DNA from: Roseococcus sp. SYP-B2431
GTDB taxonomy: Bacteria; Pseudomonadota; Alphaproteobacteria; Acetobacterales; Acetobacteraceae
Reading direction: 5' to 3'
NCBI RefSeq assembly: GCF_004336745.1
Contig: NZ_SJXD01000025.1
Coordinates: 62,001 to 126,000, forward strand
DNA: 64,000 nt
The notes below the pieces were generated by a model. It saw nothing but the letters and a program-made list of their open reading frames with translations, searched no databases and was not told the DNA's origin. The translations under genes were made by a program, and so were the position numbers. Shown here piece by piece: positions 32,440 to 39,796 of this stretch (position 1 is its first letter; each line of letters opens with the position of its first letter).

Positions 32440-32470
32440 GGCTGGCCGGGGAAACCTGGCCAGCCTTTTT
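32440..32470 (+). terminator. Rho-independent terminator of hppA
   Basis: GGCTGGCC and GGCCAGCC pair, the stem extends inward by GG/CC to a GAAA tetraloop, and TTTTT follows immediately on the plus strand. It starts 16 bp past the hppA stop. Confidence 0.9.
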
Positions 32471-32507
32471 CATGAGCCTCTTCTCCATTCACGGGGCCCG
32501 GAACGAG

Positions 32508-32535
32508 AAAAGGGCCGCCGGTTTCCCGGCGGCCC
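32508..32535 (-). terminator. Rho-independent terminator of the OmpA-like gene
   Basis: On the minus strand a perfect 10 bp stem, GGGCCGCCGG with CCGGCGGCCC around a GAAA loop, is followed by TTTTCTCG. It lies 21 bp past the stop of the OmpA-like gene. Confidence 0.9.
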
Positions 32536-32556
32536 TCTTCGTTTCGGCCTCGCTGG

Positions 32557-33729
32557 TTAGCGCAGGACGATTTCCACGCGGCGGTTCTGCGGCTCGCGCA
32601 CGCCCATCGCCGTCGGGACCAGCGGGCGATCGAAGCCGAAGCCCTGGACCGAGATCTGGTCGCGGGCGACGCCCTGACGCACCAGCTCGCCGGCCACGGC
32701 TTCGCCGCGACGCACCGACAGGCGCTGGTTGTAGACGGCCGTACCGGTGCGGTCGGCGTGGCCGGACACCTCGATGCGCGTCGCGCCGACGGTGCGCGAG
32801 TTCTGCGCCGCGTCGCCGATGATCTGGCGCGCACGGTCGGTCAGATCCGCCCGATCCCAGTCGAAGAAGACCAGGTAGGTGCGGGCCGGGGCCGGAGCGG
32901 CGGCGACGGGCGCGGCCACCACGGGAGCCGGGCGGGGCTGGTTAAAGGCATAGCGCAGGCCGACCAGCACCGAATGGTTCTCATTGCTGGCCCGCAGCTG
33001 GCCGCCCGCCACACCCGCACCGGTGCCGGGACCCGACGTCCGGATGACGCGCGTGTTCATGTCATTGAAGTCGGTGGCGAAGTAGCGGTACTCGGCCGTG
33101 ACGGCGAGGCCCGGCACCTGGGCGATCGGGAAGGCGAAGCCGCCGATCGCCTGATAGGCGAAGGAGCCCTCGGACGCGCGCGAGATCGCCGCGGCGCCGG
33201 TGCCCTGGAAGCGCAGCGTATCCCAGTCGCGCCAGGCATAGCCCGCGCCACCACCGATATAGGGCACGACCCAGGGCATGCCGGGGATGCGGAAGTCGTA
33301 GAGGACATTGGCCATGGCGCCATAGGTGCGCTGGACGCCGCCCGCGGGGCTGCGCGCGCCGAAGCCCGGGAAGCCGCCGACCTTGTCGACGTCGTTCTGG
33401 CGGTAATTGCCCTCGACCTCGACGCGGAGGCCGTTGCCGAATCCCCAGCCCATGGAGAGCGCGCCCGTGAAGCCCGGCTCGTAGATGATCCGGCCGCGGC
33501 CGCCGGCCCCGCCGGCGCGCAGCCCGGAGGCCAGGCTCGGATTGCTGCGGAGCGTGCCGTTCTCGAGGAAGTTCGCGCCCGCTCCGGCACCGATATAGAG
33601 GCCGGTGACGGTCTGCTGCGGGGCCAGGCGGAAGTTGTCGAAAAAGCCCATCGAGCCTTGAGCGCTCGCCAGGGACGGGGCGGCCAGCAGCGCGGCGCCT
33701 GCCAGCAGACTGGTCTTGAAGGTGGTCAT
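32557..33729 (-). CDS. OmpA family outer-membrane protein
   Basis: The protein has 390 residues. A Sec signal peptide ends at ASAQ (about residue 24). Then comes an eight-strand-type beta barrel with alternating aromatic strands (VTGLYIGAGAGANF, YGAMANVLYDF, VTAEYRYFATDF, VLVGLRYAF), a proline/alanine linker, and a C-terminal OmpA domain with VSGHADRTG and EPQNRRVEI. The latter binds peptidoglycan, so it anchors the outer membrane to the wall. ATG 33729 has GGAGAACC upstream. Its own terminator follows, so it is monocistronic. Confidence 0.93.
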   Translation of the reverse strand: MTTFKTSLLAGAALLAAPSLASAQGSMGFFDNFRLAPQQTVTGLYIGAGAGANFLENGTLRSNPSLASGLRAGGAGGRGRIIYEPGFTGALSMGWGFGNGLRVEVEGNYRQNDVDKVGGFPGFGARSPAGGVQRTYGAMANVLYDFRIPGMPWVVPYIGGGAGYAWRDWDTLRFQGTGAAAISRASEGSFAYQAIGGFAFPIAQVPGLAVTAEYRYFATDFNDMNTRVIRTSGPGTGAGVAGGQLRASNENHSVLVGLRYAFNQPRPAPVVAAPVAAAPAPARTYLVFFDWDRADLTDRARQIIGDAAQNSRTVGATRIEVSGHADRTGTAVYNQRLSVRRGEAVAGELVRQGVARDQISVQGFGFDRPLVPTAMGVREPQNRRVEIVLR

Positions 33730-33835
33730 CGTGGTTCTCCGGAAACGATATGGTCCGTGCGTCTCAACCGGGTTGCATGTGGGCAGTTTCGGACGCCCGG
33801 AAAGTCGTATGCCACGTGATCTTTCAGCAACACTA

Positions 33836-33851
33836 TTCATTTGCTAATGAA
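33836..33851. promoter_or_regulatory. Inverted repeat between the OmpA-like gene and dsbD
   Basis: TTCATT-TGCT-AATGAA is a perfect 6-4-6 repeat in the 172 bp divergent region, about 50 bp before dsbD and 107 bp before the OmpA-like gene. It could be an operator for either gene. No regulator is assigned. Confidence 0.35.
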
Positions 33852-33901
33852 CGGAAAATTTGACACTTGCCGGCTTGGTCCGAGGGGAGTAGCAGTCCCC
33901 G

Positions 33902-35956
33902 ATGCGCATGCTTCTCGCCGTTCTCGGCGTGCTGGCCCTCGTCTGTCCGGGGCAGGCGATGGAGTCCGCGCCGGTCGTCTCCCCACGCGCCACCGTGACG
34001 CTGCTATCGGACGCGGCGGCCATCGCGCCGGGCCAGCCCTTCCGGGTGGCGCTCCGCCAGAAGATGGCCCCCGGCTGGCACACCTATTGGCGCAATCCGG
34101 GCGATGCCGGCCAGCCGCCGGAGATGCGGCTGGATCTTCCCGAGGGCTGGAACGCCGGCGAGCTGCAATTCCCCGCGCCGCACCGCATCCCCTTCGGCCC
34201 GCTGGTGAATTTCGGCTACGAGGAGGAGGCCATCTTCCTCATGGAGGTCCGCCCGCCCGCGAACCTCGTCCCCGGCCAGACCCAGCGCATCGGGGCCGAT
34301 GCCGACTGGCTGATCTGCGAGCGGGTCTGCATCCCGGAGGAGGGGCGCTTCACCCTCGACATCCCGGTCGAGGCGACGGCCCGGCCGGCCGCTCCGGTGC
34401 TCTTCGCCGCGGCCGAGGCCGCCCTGCCCCGCGCCTCCGCCTTCGCCGCCCGCATCGGCTTCGAAGGCGGCCGCGGCGCGATCAGCCTGGAGGGGCCGGG
34501 CCTCTCGGCCGCCTCCCTGCGAGAGGCCTTCTTCTTCCCGCTGGAGCAGATGGTCGTCGAGAACGCGGCCCCCCAGGCCATGACGGCACGCGAGGGCGGC
34601 TTCACCCTCGGCCTGACCCGCGCGGCCGGACCGGTGCCCGCCACCGTCGAGGGCGTCGTGGCGATCACCGACGCCGCCGGGGTGCGCGGCGCCTATTGGG
34701 TGAGCGCCGTCCCCGGCCCGATGCCCAGCGCCGAGGCCGCGCTGCCGCTCTGGCAGGCGCTGGCCTTCGCCGCGCTGGGCGGGCTGATCCTCAACCTCAT
34801 GCCCTGCGTCTTCCCGATCCTGGCCATGAAGGCCATCGCCGTGGCGCGGCTGGCGGGGGCGGCGCAGAGCGTCGTGCGCGCCCATGCGGCGAGCTACACG
34901 GCCGGCGTGGTGCTCTCCTTCCTGGCGATCGGCGGGGCGCTGATCGGCGTCCGGGCGGCCGGCGCGGTGGCGGGCTGGGGCTTCCAGTTCACCTCGCCCT
35001 TCTTCGTGGCCGCCATGGCCTGGCTGATGCTGGCGGTGGGGCTGAACCTCTCGGGCGTCTATGCGATCGGCGGGCCGGTCAATGCCGGCTCGGGGCTGGC
35101 GGCCAAGGGCGGCAAGGCGGGCAGCTTCTTCGCCGGCGTGCTGGCGGTGCTGGTGGCGACGCCCTGCACGGCCCCCTTCATGGCGGCGGCGCTCGGCGCG
35201 GCGCTCGCCATGCCGCCGGCGGCGACGCTGGCGATCTTCGCGGCCATGGGGCTCGGCCTCGCCTTGCCCTATGCGCTGCTGGGCGTCTTCCCCGGCTTCG
35301 CGCGGGTCCTGCCACGGCCCGGCGCTTGGATGGACCGGCTGAAGCAGTTCCTGGCATTCCCGATGTATCTCGCCGCGGCCTGGCTGGTCTGGGTCGTCGC
35401 CCAGCAGGCGGGGCCCGACGGCACGCTGATGGTGTTGGTCGGCGGCGTGCTGGTGGGCATGGCGGCCTGGGCGCTCGGCCTCGCGCAGCAGGGCGCTACG
35501 CGGCGCTGGTTCCTGGGCGGGGCGGCGCTCTCGCTCGTCGCGGCCCTGGCCATCCTGCCGATGCTGCGGTCCGGAGCGGCTGGCGGCGTCACGGCCTCGG
35601 CCCAGATCGGCGAGCCCTGGACCGCCGCCCGGCTCGAGGCGCTGCGCGGGGAGGGCAAGCCCGTCTTCGTGAATCTCACCGCCGCCTGGTGCATCTCCTG
35701 CAAGGTGAACGAGCGCGTGGCGCTGGACACCACCGCCGTCCGCGCCGCCTTCGACGCCGCCAACGTGACCGTGCTCACCGGCGACTGGACCAATGGCGAG
35801 CCGGCCATCACCGCAATGCTCCGCGCCCATGGGCGCGATGGCGTGCCGCTCTACCTCATGTATCCGGCGGGGGGCGGCACTCCGTTGATGCTGCCGCAGA
35901 TCCTGACCGAGGGCATGGTTCTGCAGGCCATCGCGGCGGCGACTTCGCGCGTCTAA
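33902..35956 (+). CDS. DsbD/ScsB-type thiol:disulfide interchange protein
   Basis: The protein has 684 residues. After a signal peptide (to about GQA, residue 19) comes a periplasmic domain with WLICERVCIPE, then eight membrane segments carrying the cysteine motifs NLMPCVFP and ATPCTAP, and a C-terminal thioredoxin domain with the WCISCK active site. This is the DsbD design that moves electrons from cytoplasmic thioredoxin to the periplasm. The broad N-terminal region is closer to ScsB than to E. coli DsbD (inference). The Shine-Dalgarno GGGGA at 33884-33888 can pair with TCCCC at 33896-33900. Confidence 0.9.
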   Translation: MRMLLAVLGVLALVCPGQAMESAPVVSPRATVTLLSDAAAIAPGQPFRVALRQKMAPGWHTYWRNPGDAGQPPEMRLDLPEGWNAGELQFPAPHRIPFGPLVNFGYEEEAIFLMEVRPPANLVPGQTQRIGADADWLICERVCIPEEGRFTLDIPVEATARPAAPVLFAAAEAALPRASAFAARIGFEGGRGAISLEGPGLSAASLREAFFFPLEQMVVENAAPQAMTAREGGFTLGLTRAAGPVPATVEGVVAITDAAGVRGAYWVSAVPGPMPSAEAALPLWQALAFAALGGLILNLMPCVFPILAMKAIAVARLAGAAQSVVRAHAASYTAGVVLSFLAIGGALIGVRAAGAVAGWGFQFTSPFFVAAMAWLMLAVGLNLSGVYAIGGPVNAGSGLAAKGGKAGSFFAGVLAVLVATPCTAPFMAAALGAALAMPPAATLAIFAAMGLGLALPYALLGVFPGFARVLPRPGAWMDRLKQFLAFPMYLAAAWLVWVVAQQAGPDGTLMVLVGGVLVGMAAWALGLAQQGATRRWFLGGAALSLVAALAILPMLRSGAAGGVTASAQIGEPWTAARLEALRGEGKPVFVNLTAAWCISCKVNERVALDTTAVRAAFDAANVTVLTGDWTNGEPAITAMLRAHGRDGVPLYLMYPAGGGTPLMLPQILTEGMVLQAIAAATSRV

Positions 35957-36054
35957 GCACCTCGCATGTCATGAATTTCATAATTCGCTTGCAGGGGTTT
36001 GCAGCGGGGCGGTAACGGTCGGGCCCAACCCCCTATGACGAGGAGCACGAGAAG

Positions 36055-36690
36055 ATGGTCCTGCTGACCCGCCGTGGCGCCGTGCTGGGCGCCGCCTCAC
36101 TTCCGCTGGTTCCCGCATTCCTTTCCCGGCCGGCCTCGGCTGCGCCCGCGATCGGTGCCGCTGCGCCCGACTTCGCCCTGCCCGACCAGGACGGCACCAC
36201 CCGCCGCCTCTCCGAGTTCCGCGGTCGCGTCGTGGTCCTGGAATGGACCAACCACGACTGCCCCTATGTGCGGAAGCACTACAACAGCACCAATATGCAG
36301 AACCTCCAGCGGGATGCGGCCGCCCGCAACATCGTGTGGCTCTCCATCGCCTCCTCGCCCCGGGGCGAGCAGGGCCATGTGACGGGTCCGGAGGCGAAGG
36401 CCCTCACCGCGAGCCGCAACGCCGCGCCGGCGGCCGTTCTCCTCGACCACCGCAGCCAGGCCGCGCGCGCCTATGCCGCGACGACCACGCCCGGCATGTA
36501 TGTCATCGATGCCCAGGGCCGGCTGCGCTACATGGGCGCGATCGACAGCATCCGCTCCACCCGCGTCGAGGACGTGGCCCGCGCGGAGCCCTTCCTGCGC
36601 GACGCCATGGTCGCGGTGCAGGAAGGAAGGCAGATCGAGCGCGCCGTGACGCCGCCCTATGGCTGCGTCATCAAATACGTCGACGCCTGA
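36055..36690 (+). CDS. Exported redoxin/TlpA-like thioredoxin-fold protein
   Basis: The protein has 211 residues. An N-terminal twin-arginine-like signal (TRRGAVLGAA to ASAAP) suggests export. The redoxin domain contains PDFALPDQDG, the HDCPYVRKHYN segment with a single cysteine where thioredoxins have CxxC, and TTPGMYVID with the cis-proline. A C-terminal TPPYGCVIKY carries a second cysteine. It follows the DsbD gene by 98 bp, so it may be a periplasmic client reduced by DsbD. Peroxidase activity is possible. Confidence 0.85.
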   Translation: MVLLTRRGAVLGAASLPLVPAFLSRPASAAPAIGAAAPDFALPDQDGTTRRLSEFRGRVVVLEWTNHDCPYVRKHYNSTNMQNLQRDAAARNIVWLSIASSPRGEQGHVTGPEAKALTASRNAAPAAVLLDHRSQAARAYAATTTPGMYVIDAQGRLRYMGAIDSIRSTRVEDVARAEPFLRDAMVAVQEGRQIERAVTPPYGCVIKYVDA

Positions 36691-36935
36691 GGCGGATCGG
36701 GGCGGCCGGCCAGCCCGGCTTCCGCATCTCGACCCGTTCTTCGTGGCGCTGTGCCACCGGGGCAGCGCCAGGTCTCCGGTACGCGGCCAGCGCGCGACCT
36801 TCGCCTCGTCGCCGGCCCAGCCATCATGTTGCGCCGCGGCAGGCGCCGCCCACATGACACGCGGCCGATGCTTTCCCGCTTGGCCCTCAGGCGGTAGAAG
36901 CGCCGCAACCTTTCAGCTCCGAGGCTCCGCGCGCC
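36691..36935. other. 245 bp gap without a recognisable gene
   Basis: This stretch between the redoxin gene and ettA is GC-rich with several small hairpins. I see no protein with family features on either strand, no tRNA and no clear terminator. It presumably holds the ettA promoter. Confidence 0.5.
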
Positions 36936-38615
36936 ATGCCCGCATACCAATACGTCTACGTCATGAAGGACCTCACCAAGTCCTATCCGGGCGGCCGCGA
37001 GGTCTTCAAGGGCATCACCCTCTCCTTCCTGCCGGACGTGAAGATCGGCGTGCTGGGCCCGAACGGCGCCGGCAAGTCCACGCTGATGAAGATCATGGCC
37101 GGCATGGACAAGGATTTCGGCGGCGAGGCCTGGGCGGCCGAGGGGGCGCGCGTGGGCTATCTCGCGCAGGAGCCGCAGCTCGACCCCACGAAGAACGTCG
37201 GCGAGAACGTGCGGGCCGCCTTCGCGACGCTGGAGGCGCAGCTGAAGCGCTTCAACGAGATCAGCGAACGCTTCATGGAGGAGATGACCGAGGAGGAGAT
37301 GAACGATCTCCTCGCCGAGCAGGGCACGCTGCAGGAGGCGATCGACGCCGCCGACGGCTGGGAGCTCGACCGCCGCGTGGACATCGCGCTCGATGCGCTG
37401 CGCTGCCCGCCGGCGGAATCCTCGGTGGAGCATCTCTCGGGCGGCGAGCGGCGGCGCGTGGCGCTGTGCCGCCTGCTGCTGGAGAAGCCCGAGCTGCTGC
37501 TGCTCGACGAGCCTACCAACCACCTGGACGCGGAGAGCGTCTCCTGGCTCGAGCACACGCTGCGCGACTATCCGGGCGCCGTGCTGATCGTGACCCACGA
37601 CCGCTACTTCCTCGACAACGTGACCAACTGGATCCTCGAGGTCGATCGCGGCCGCGGCTTCCCCTATCAGGGCAACTACTCCGCCTATCTGGAGCAGAAG
37701 CGCAAGCGCCTGGAGCAGGAGAATCGCGAGGACACGGCCCGCATCCGCACCCTGGCCGCGGAGCAGGAATGGATCGGGCGCAGCCCCTCCGCCCGCCAGG
37801 CCAAGAGCAAGGCGCGCATCTCGCGCTACGAGGAACTGCTGGAGCAGAGCCAGGACCGGGGCCTGGGCGAGGTCGAAATCCTCATCTCCCCGCCGCCGCG
37901 CCTGGGCAATATCGTCATCGAGGCCGAGGGCCTGCGGAAGGCCTATGGCAATCGCCTCCTGATCGACGACCTGACCTTCAAGCTGCCGCCGGGCGGCATC
38001 GTCGGCGTCATCGGGCCGAACGGCGCGGGCAAGACCACGCTGTTCCGGATGATCACGGGCAACGAGACGCCGGATGCCGGCACGCTCAAGGTCGGTGATT
38101 CCGTGCGCCTGGGCTATGTCGACCAGTCGCGCGACAGCCTCGACGACAGCAAGACCGTCTGGCAGGAGATCTCGGGCGGCGACGACCAGATCAACATCGG
38201 CAAGCGCAGCATCGCCTCGCGCGCCTATACGGCCGCCTTCAACTTCAAGGGCAGCGACCAGCAGAAGCGGGTGGGCGTGCTCTCGGGCGGCGAGCGCAAC
38301 CGCGTTCACCTCGCGAAGATGCTGTCCGTGCCGCACAACGTCCTGCTGCTCGACGAGCCGACCAACGACCTCGACGTCGATACGCTGCGCGCGCTCGAAG
38401 AGGCGCTGATGGAATTCGCCGGCTGCGTGGTGGTCATCAGCCACGACCGCTGGTTCCTCGACCGCCTGGCCACGCATATCCTGGCCTTCGAGGGCGACAG
38501 CCACGTCGAGTGGTTCGAGGGCAACTTCCAGGCCTATGAGGCCGACAAGAAGCGACGACTCGGCGCCAACGCGGATCAGCCCCATCGGATCAAGTACCGG
38601 CCGCTCGTCCGGTAG
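36936..38615 (+). CDS. ettA: Energy-dependent translational throttle protein EttA (ABC-F ATPase)
   Basis: The protein has 559 residues with two ABC ATPase domains. Walker A motifs are GPNGAGKST (first) and GPNGAGKTT (second), with LSGGERRR/LSGGERNR signatures and LLLDEPTNHLD/LLLDEPTNDLD Walker B motifs. The linker contains RQAKSKARISRYEELL, typical of EttA. It binds the ribosomal E site and modulates the first peptide bond in response to ATP/ADP. There are no membrane segments. Length fits the family exactly. Confidence 0.96.
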   Translation: MPAYQYVYVMKDLTKSYPGGREVFKGITLSFLPDVKIGVLGPNGAGKSTLMKIMAGMDKDFGGEAWAAEGARVGYLAQEPQLDPTKNVGENVRAAFATLEAQLKRFNEISERFMEEMTEEEMNDLLAEQGTLQEAIDAADGWELDRRVDIALDALRCPPAESSVEHLSGGERRRVALCRLLLEKPELLLLDEPTNHLDAESVSWLEHTLRDYPGAVLIVTHDRYFLDNVTNWILEVDRGRGFPYQGNYSAYLEQKRKRLEQENREDTARIRTLAAEQEWIGRSPSARQAKSKARISRYEELLEQSQDRGLGEVEILISPPPRLGNIVIEAEGLRKAYGNRLLIDDLTFKLPPGGIVGVIGPNGAGKTTLFRMITGNETPDAGTLKVGDSVRLGYVDQSRDSLDDSKTVWQEISGGDDQINIGKRSIASRAYTAAFNFKGSDQQKRVGVLSGGERNRVHLAKMLSVPHNVLLLDEPTNDLDVDTLRALEEALMEFAGCVVVISHDRWFLDRLATHILAFEGDSHVEWFEGNFQAYEADKKRRLGANADQPHRIKYRPLVR

Positions 38616-38630
38616 CGCGGAGATGCGCCC

Positions 38631-39152
38631 ATGCACCCCAGCCTGCTGAGCTCTCCGCGGATCATCACGACCGAGCGGCTGTCCCTGCTGCCGCCTGGCC
38701 TGGAGCAGCTGCCGGACCTGGTGCGCCTGAAGACCGACGAGTCGGTCTTCGGCTACATGCTGCACGGCGCCCGCTCGCCCGAGCGGGTGCGTGAGGAGCT
38801 GGAGGACGACATCGCCTTCTGGCAGGTGCGCGGCTATGGCACCTGGAGCGTCTTCCTCCGCGAATCGGGTGAGTTTCTCGGCATCGCCGGGCTTATGGAG
38901 CGGCCGGATGGGCGTGGCGTCGCGGTGCGCTTCGCGCTCTGGCCGGCCTGCCGGGGCCAGGGCTATGCCCGCGAGGCGGCGCGGGCGGGGCTGGATTTCG
39001 GCCATGCCGGCGGTTTGCCGCGCATCATCGGCGTGGCGCGCGAGACCAACCATGCCTCGCGCGCCGTGCTGACCGATATCGGCATGCGCGAATGCGACGA
39101 GTTCGAGAACCGTGGCCATCGCATGCTCGTCTTCGAGAGCCTGGCTGCCTGA
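38631..39152 (+). CDS. GNAT family N-acetyltransferase (RimJ/RimL-like)
   Basis: The protein has 173 residues. The opening SSPRIITTERLSLLPP is the usual first strand of RimJ/RimL-type enzymes. FLGIAGLMERPDG and the acetyl-CoA-binding helix CRGQGYAREAARAGLDF follow, then ARETNHASRAVLTDIGMRE. The acceptor is unknown. It lies 15 bp after ettA and is convergent with the next gene, with 1 bp between the stops. Confidence 0.87.
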   Translation: MHPSLLSSPRIITTERLSLLPPGLEQLPDLVRLKTDESVFGYMLHGARSPERVREELEDDIAFWQVRGYGTWSVFLRESGEFLGIAGLMERPDGRGVAVRFALWPACRGQGYAREAARAGLDFGHAGGLPRIIGVARETNHASRAVLTDIGMRECDEFENRGHRMLVFESLAA

Positions 39153-39153
39153 T

Positions 39154-39684
39154 TCAGCCCGCGACCGCGAGGGGCGCGGGCGCTCCCAGGGACGGGGGCG
39201 CGGGCTGCGGCCCCATGCCGCCGCGGTGACGGTCGAATTCGGCGAGCAGGAGCATCGTGTTGCTCCGGAGGCGCCGGATGATGAAGCCCCAATGCGGCGC
39301 GTCCTCCGTCCGGAAGGCCGCCAGCGCGTCGAGATCCGCGTGCAGCATGCGGATCGCGGCGGCCGCCGGACTTGCGGAGGCGTAGCCCTGCGGCCGCAGG
39401 CGAAGCCGGAGCGCCTGCGCGCGGAACAGCAGAGGCGGCCCTTCGCGCCGCAGCAGCGCGATGACGCGCGACACGGTCGCGCGCGTGCCGGACAGAAGCT
39501 CCGTCGGCCCATCGGGCGAAGGGTCCATCCGCTGGAGACGGAGAAGCACGCTATCCAGCGCGCCCAGGCTCGCGACCATGGCCTGGAGCGCCTGGCAGGT
39601 CCGTTGCACCAGCTCTGGAAGGCCTGCCGTAGGGGTGTCTTCCAGGGAGCGCGCGGCGGCCCGCGGCCGGGGGTGATGGGACAT
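39154..39684 (-). CDS. Hypothetical helical protein
   Basis: The predicted product has 176 residues, mostly alpha-helical by pattern, without signal peptide, membrane segment or recognised motif. ATG 39684 has GGAAGAG at good spacing. Notable is a CtrA-like box (TTAA-N7-TTAC) 85 bp upstream. No function can be assigned. The frame is long and the codon pattern normal for this genome, which supports a real gene. Confidence 0.55.
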   Translation of the reverse strand: MSHHPRPRAAARSLEDTPTAGLPELVQRTCQALQAMVASLGALDSVLLRLQRMDPSPDGPTELLSGTRATVSRVIALLRREGPPLLFRAQALRLRLRPQGYASASPAAAAIRMLHADLDALAAFRTEDAPHWGFIIRRLRSNTMLLLAEFDRHRGGMGPQPAPPSLGAPAPLAVAG

Positions 39685-39768
39685 GGGCTCTTCCCGCTTC
39701 GCCCGGAGGCCGGATTGCCTCCATAGGTGCCGCCCTTTTGCGGCCCGGCCTGAATGCGCCACCAGCGG

Positions 39769-39783
39769 TTAACGAAGGGTTAC
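39769..39783. promoter_or_regulatory. CtrA-like box
   Basis: TTAA-CGAAGGG-TTAC matches the CtrA consensus TTAA-N7-TTAA at seven of eight positions. It lies between the DUF2075 stop and the 176-residue gene, which is the only gene it could control from upstream. Confidence 0.35.
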
Positions 39784-39796
39784 CGCGGCGGATGTC

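Noticed and set aside
36691-36935. Possible small RNA or tRNA gene between the redoxin and ettA
   Set aside because: No cloverleaf, no terminator with a T tract and no conserved core of a known RNA is visible.
36657-39512. 951-codon frame opposite ettA and the GNAT gene
   Set aside because: It covers two well-identified plus-strand genes and has no recognisable domain.
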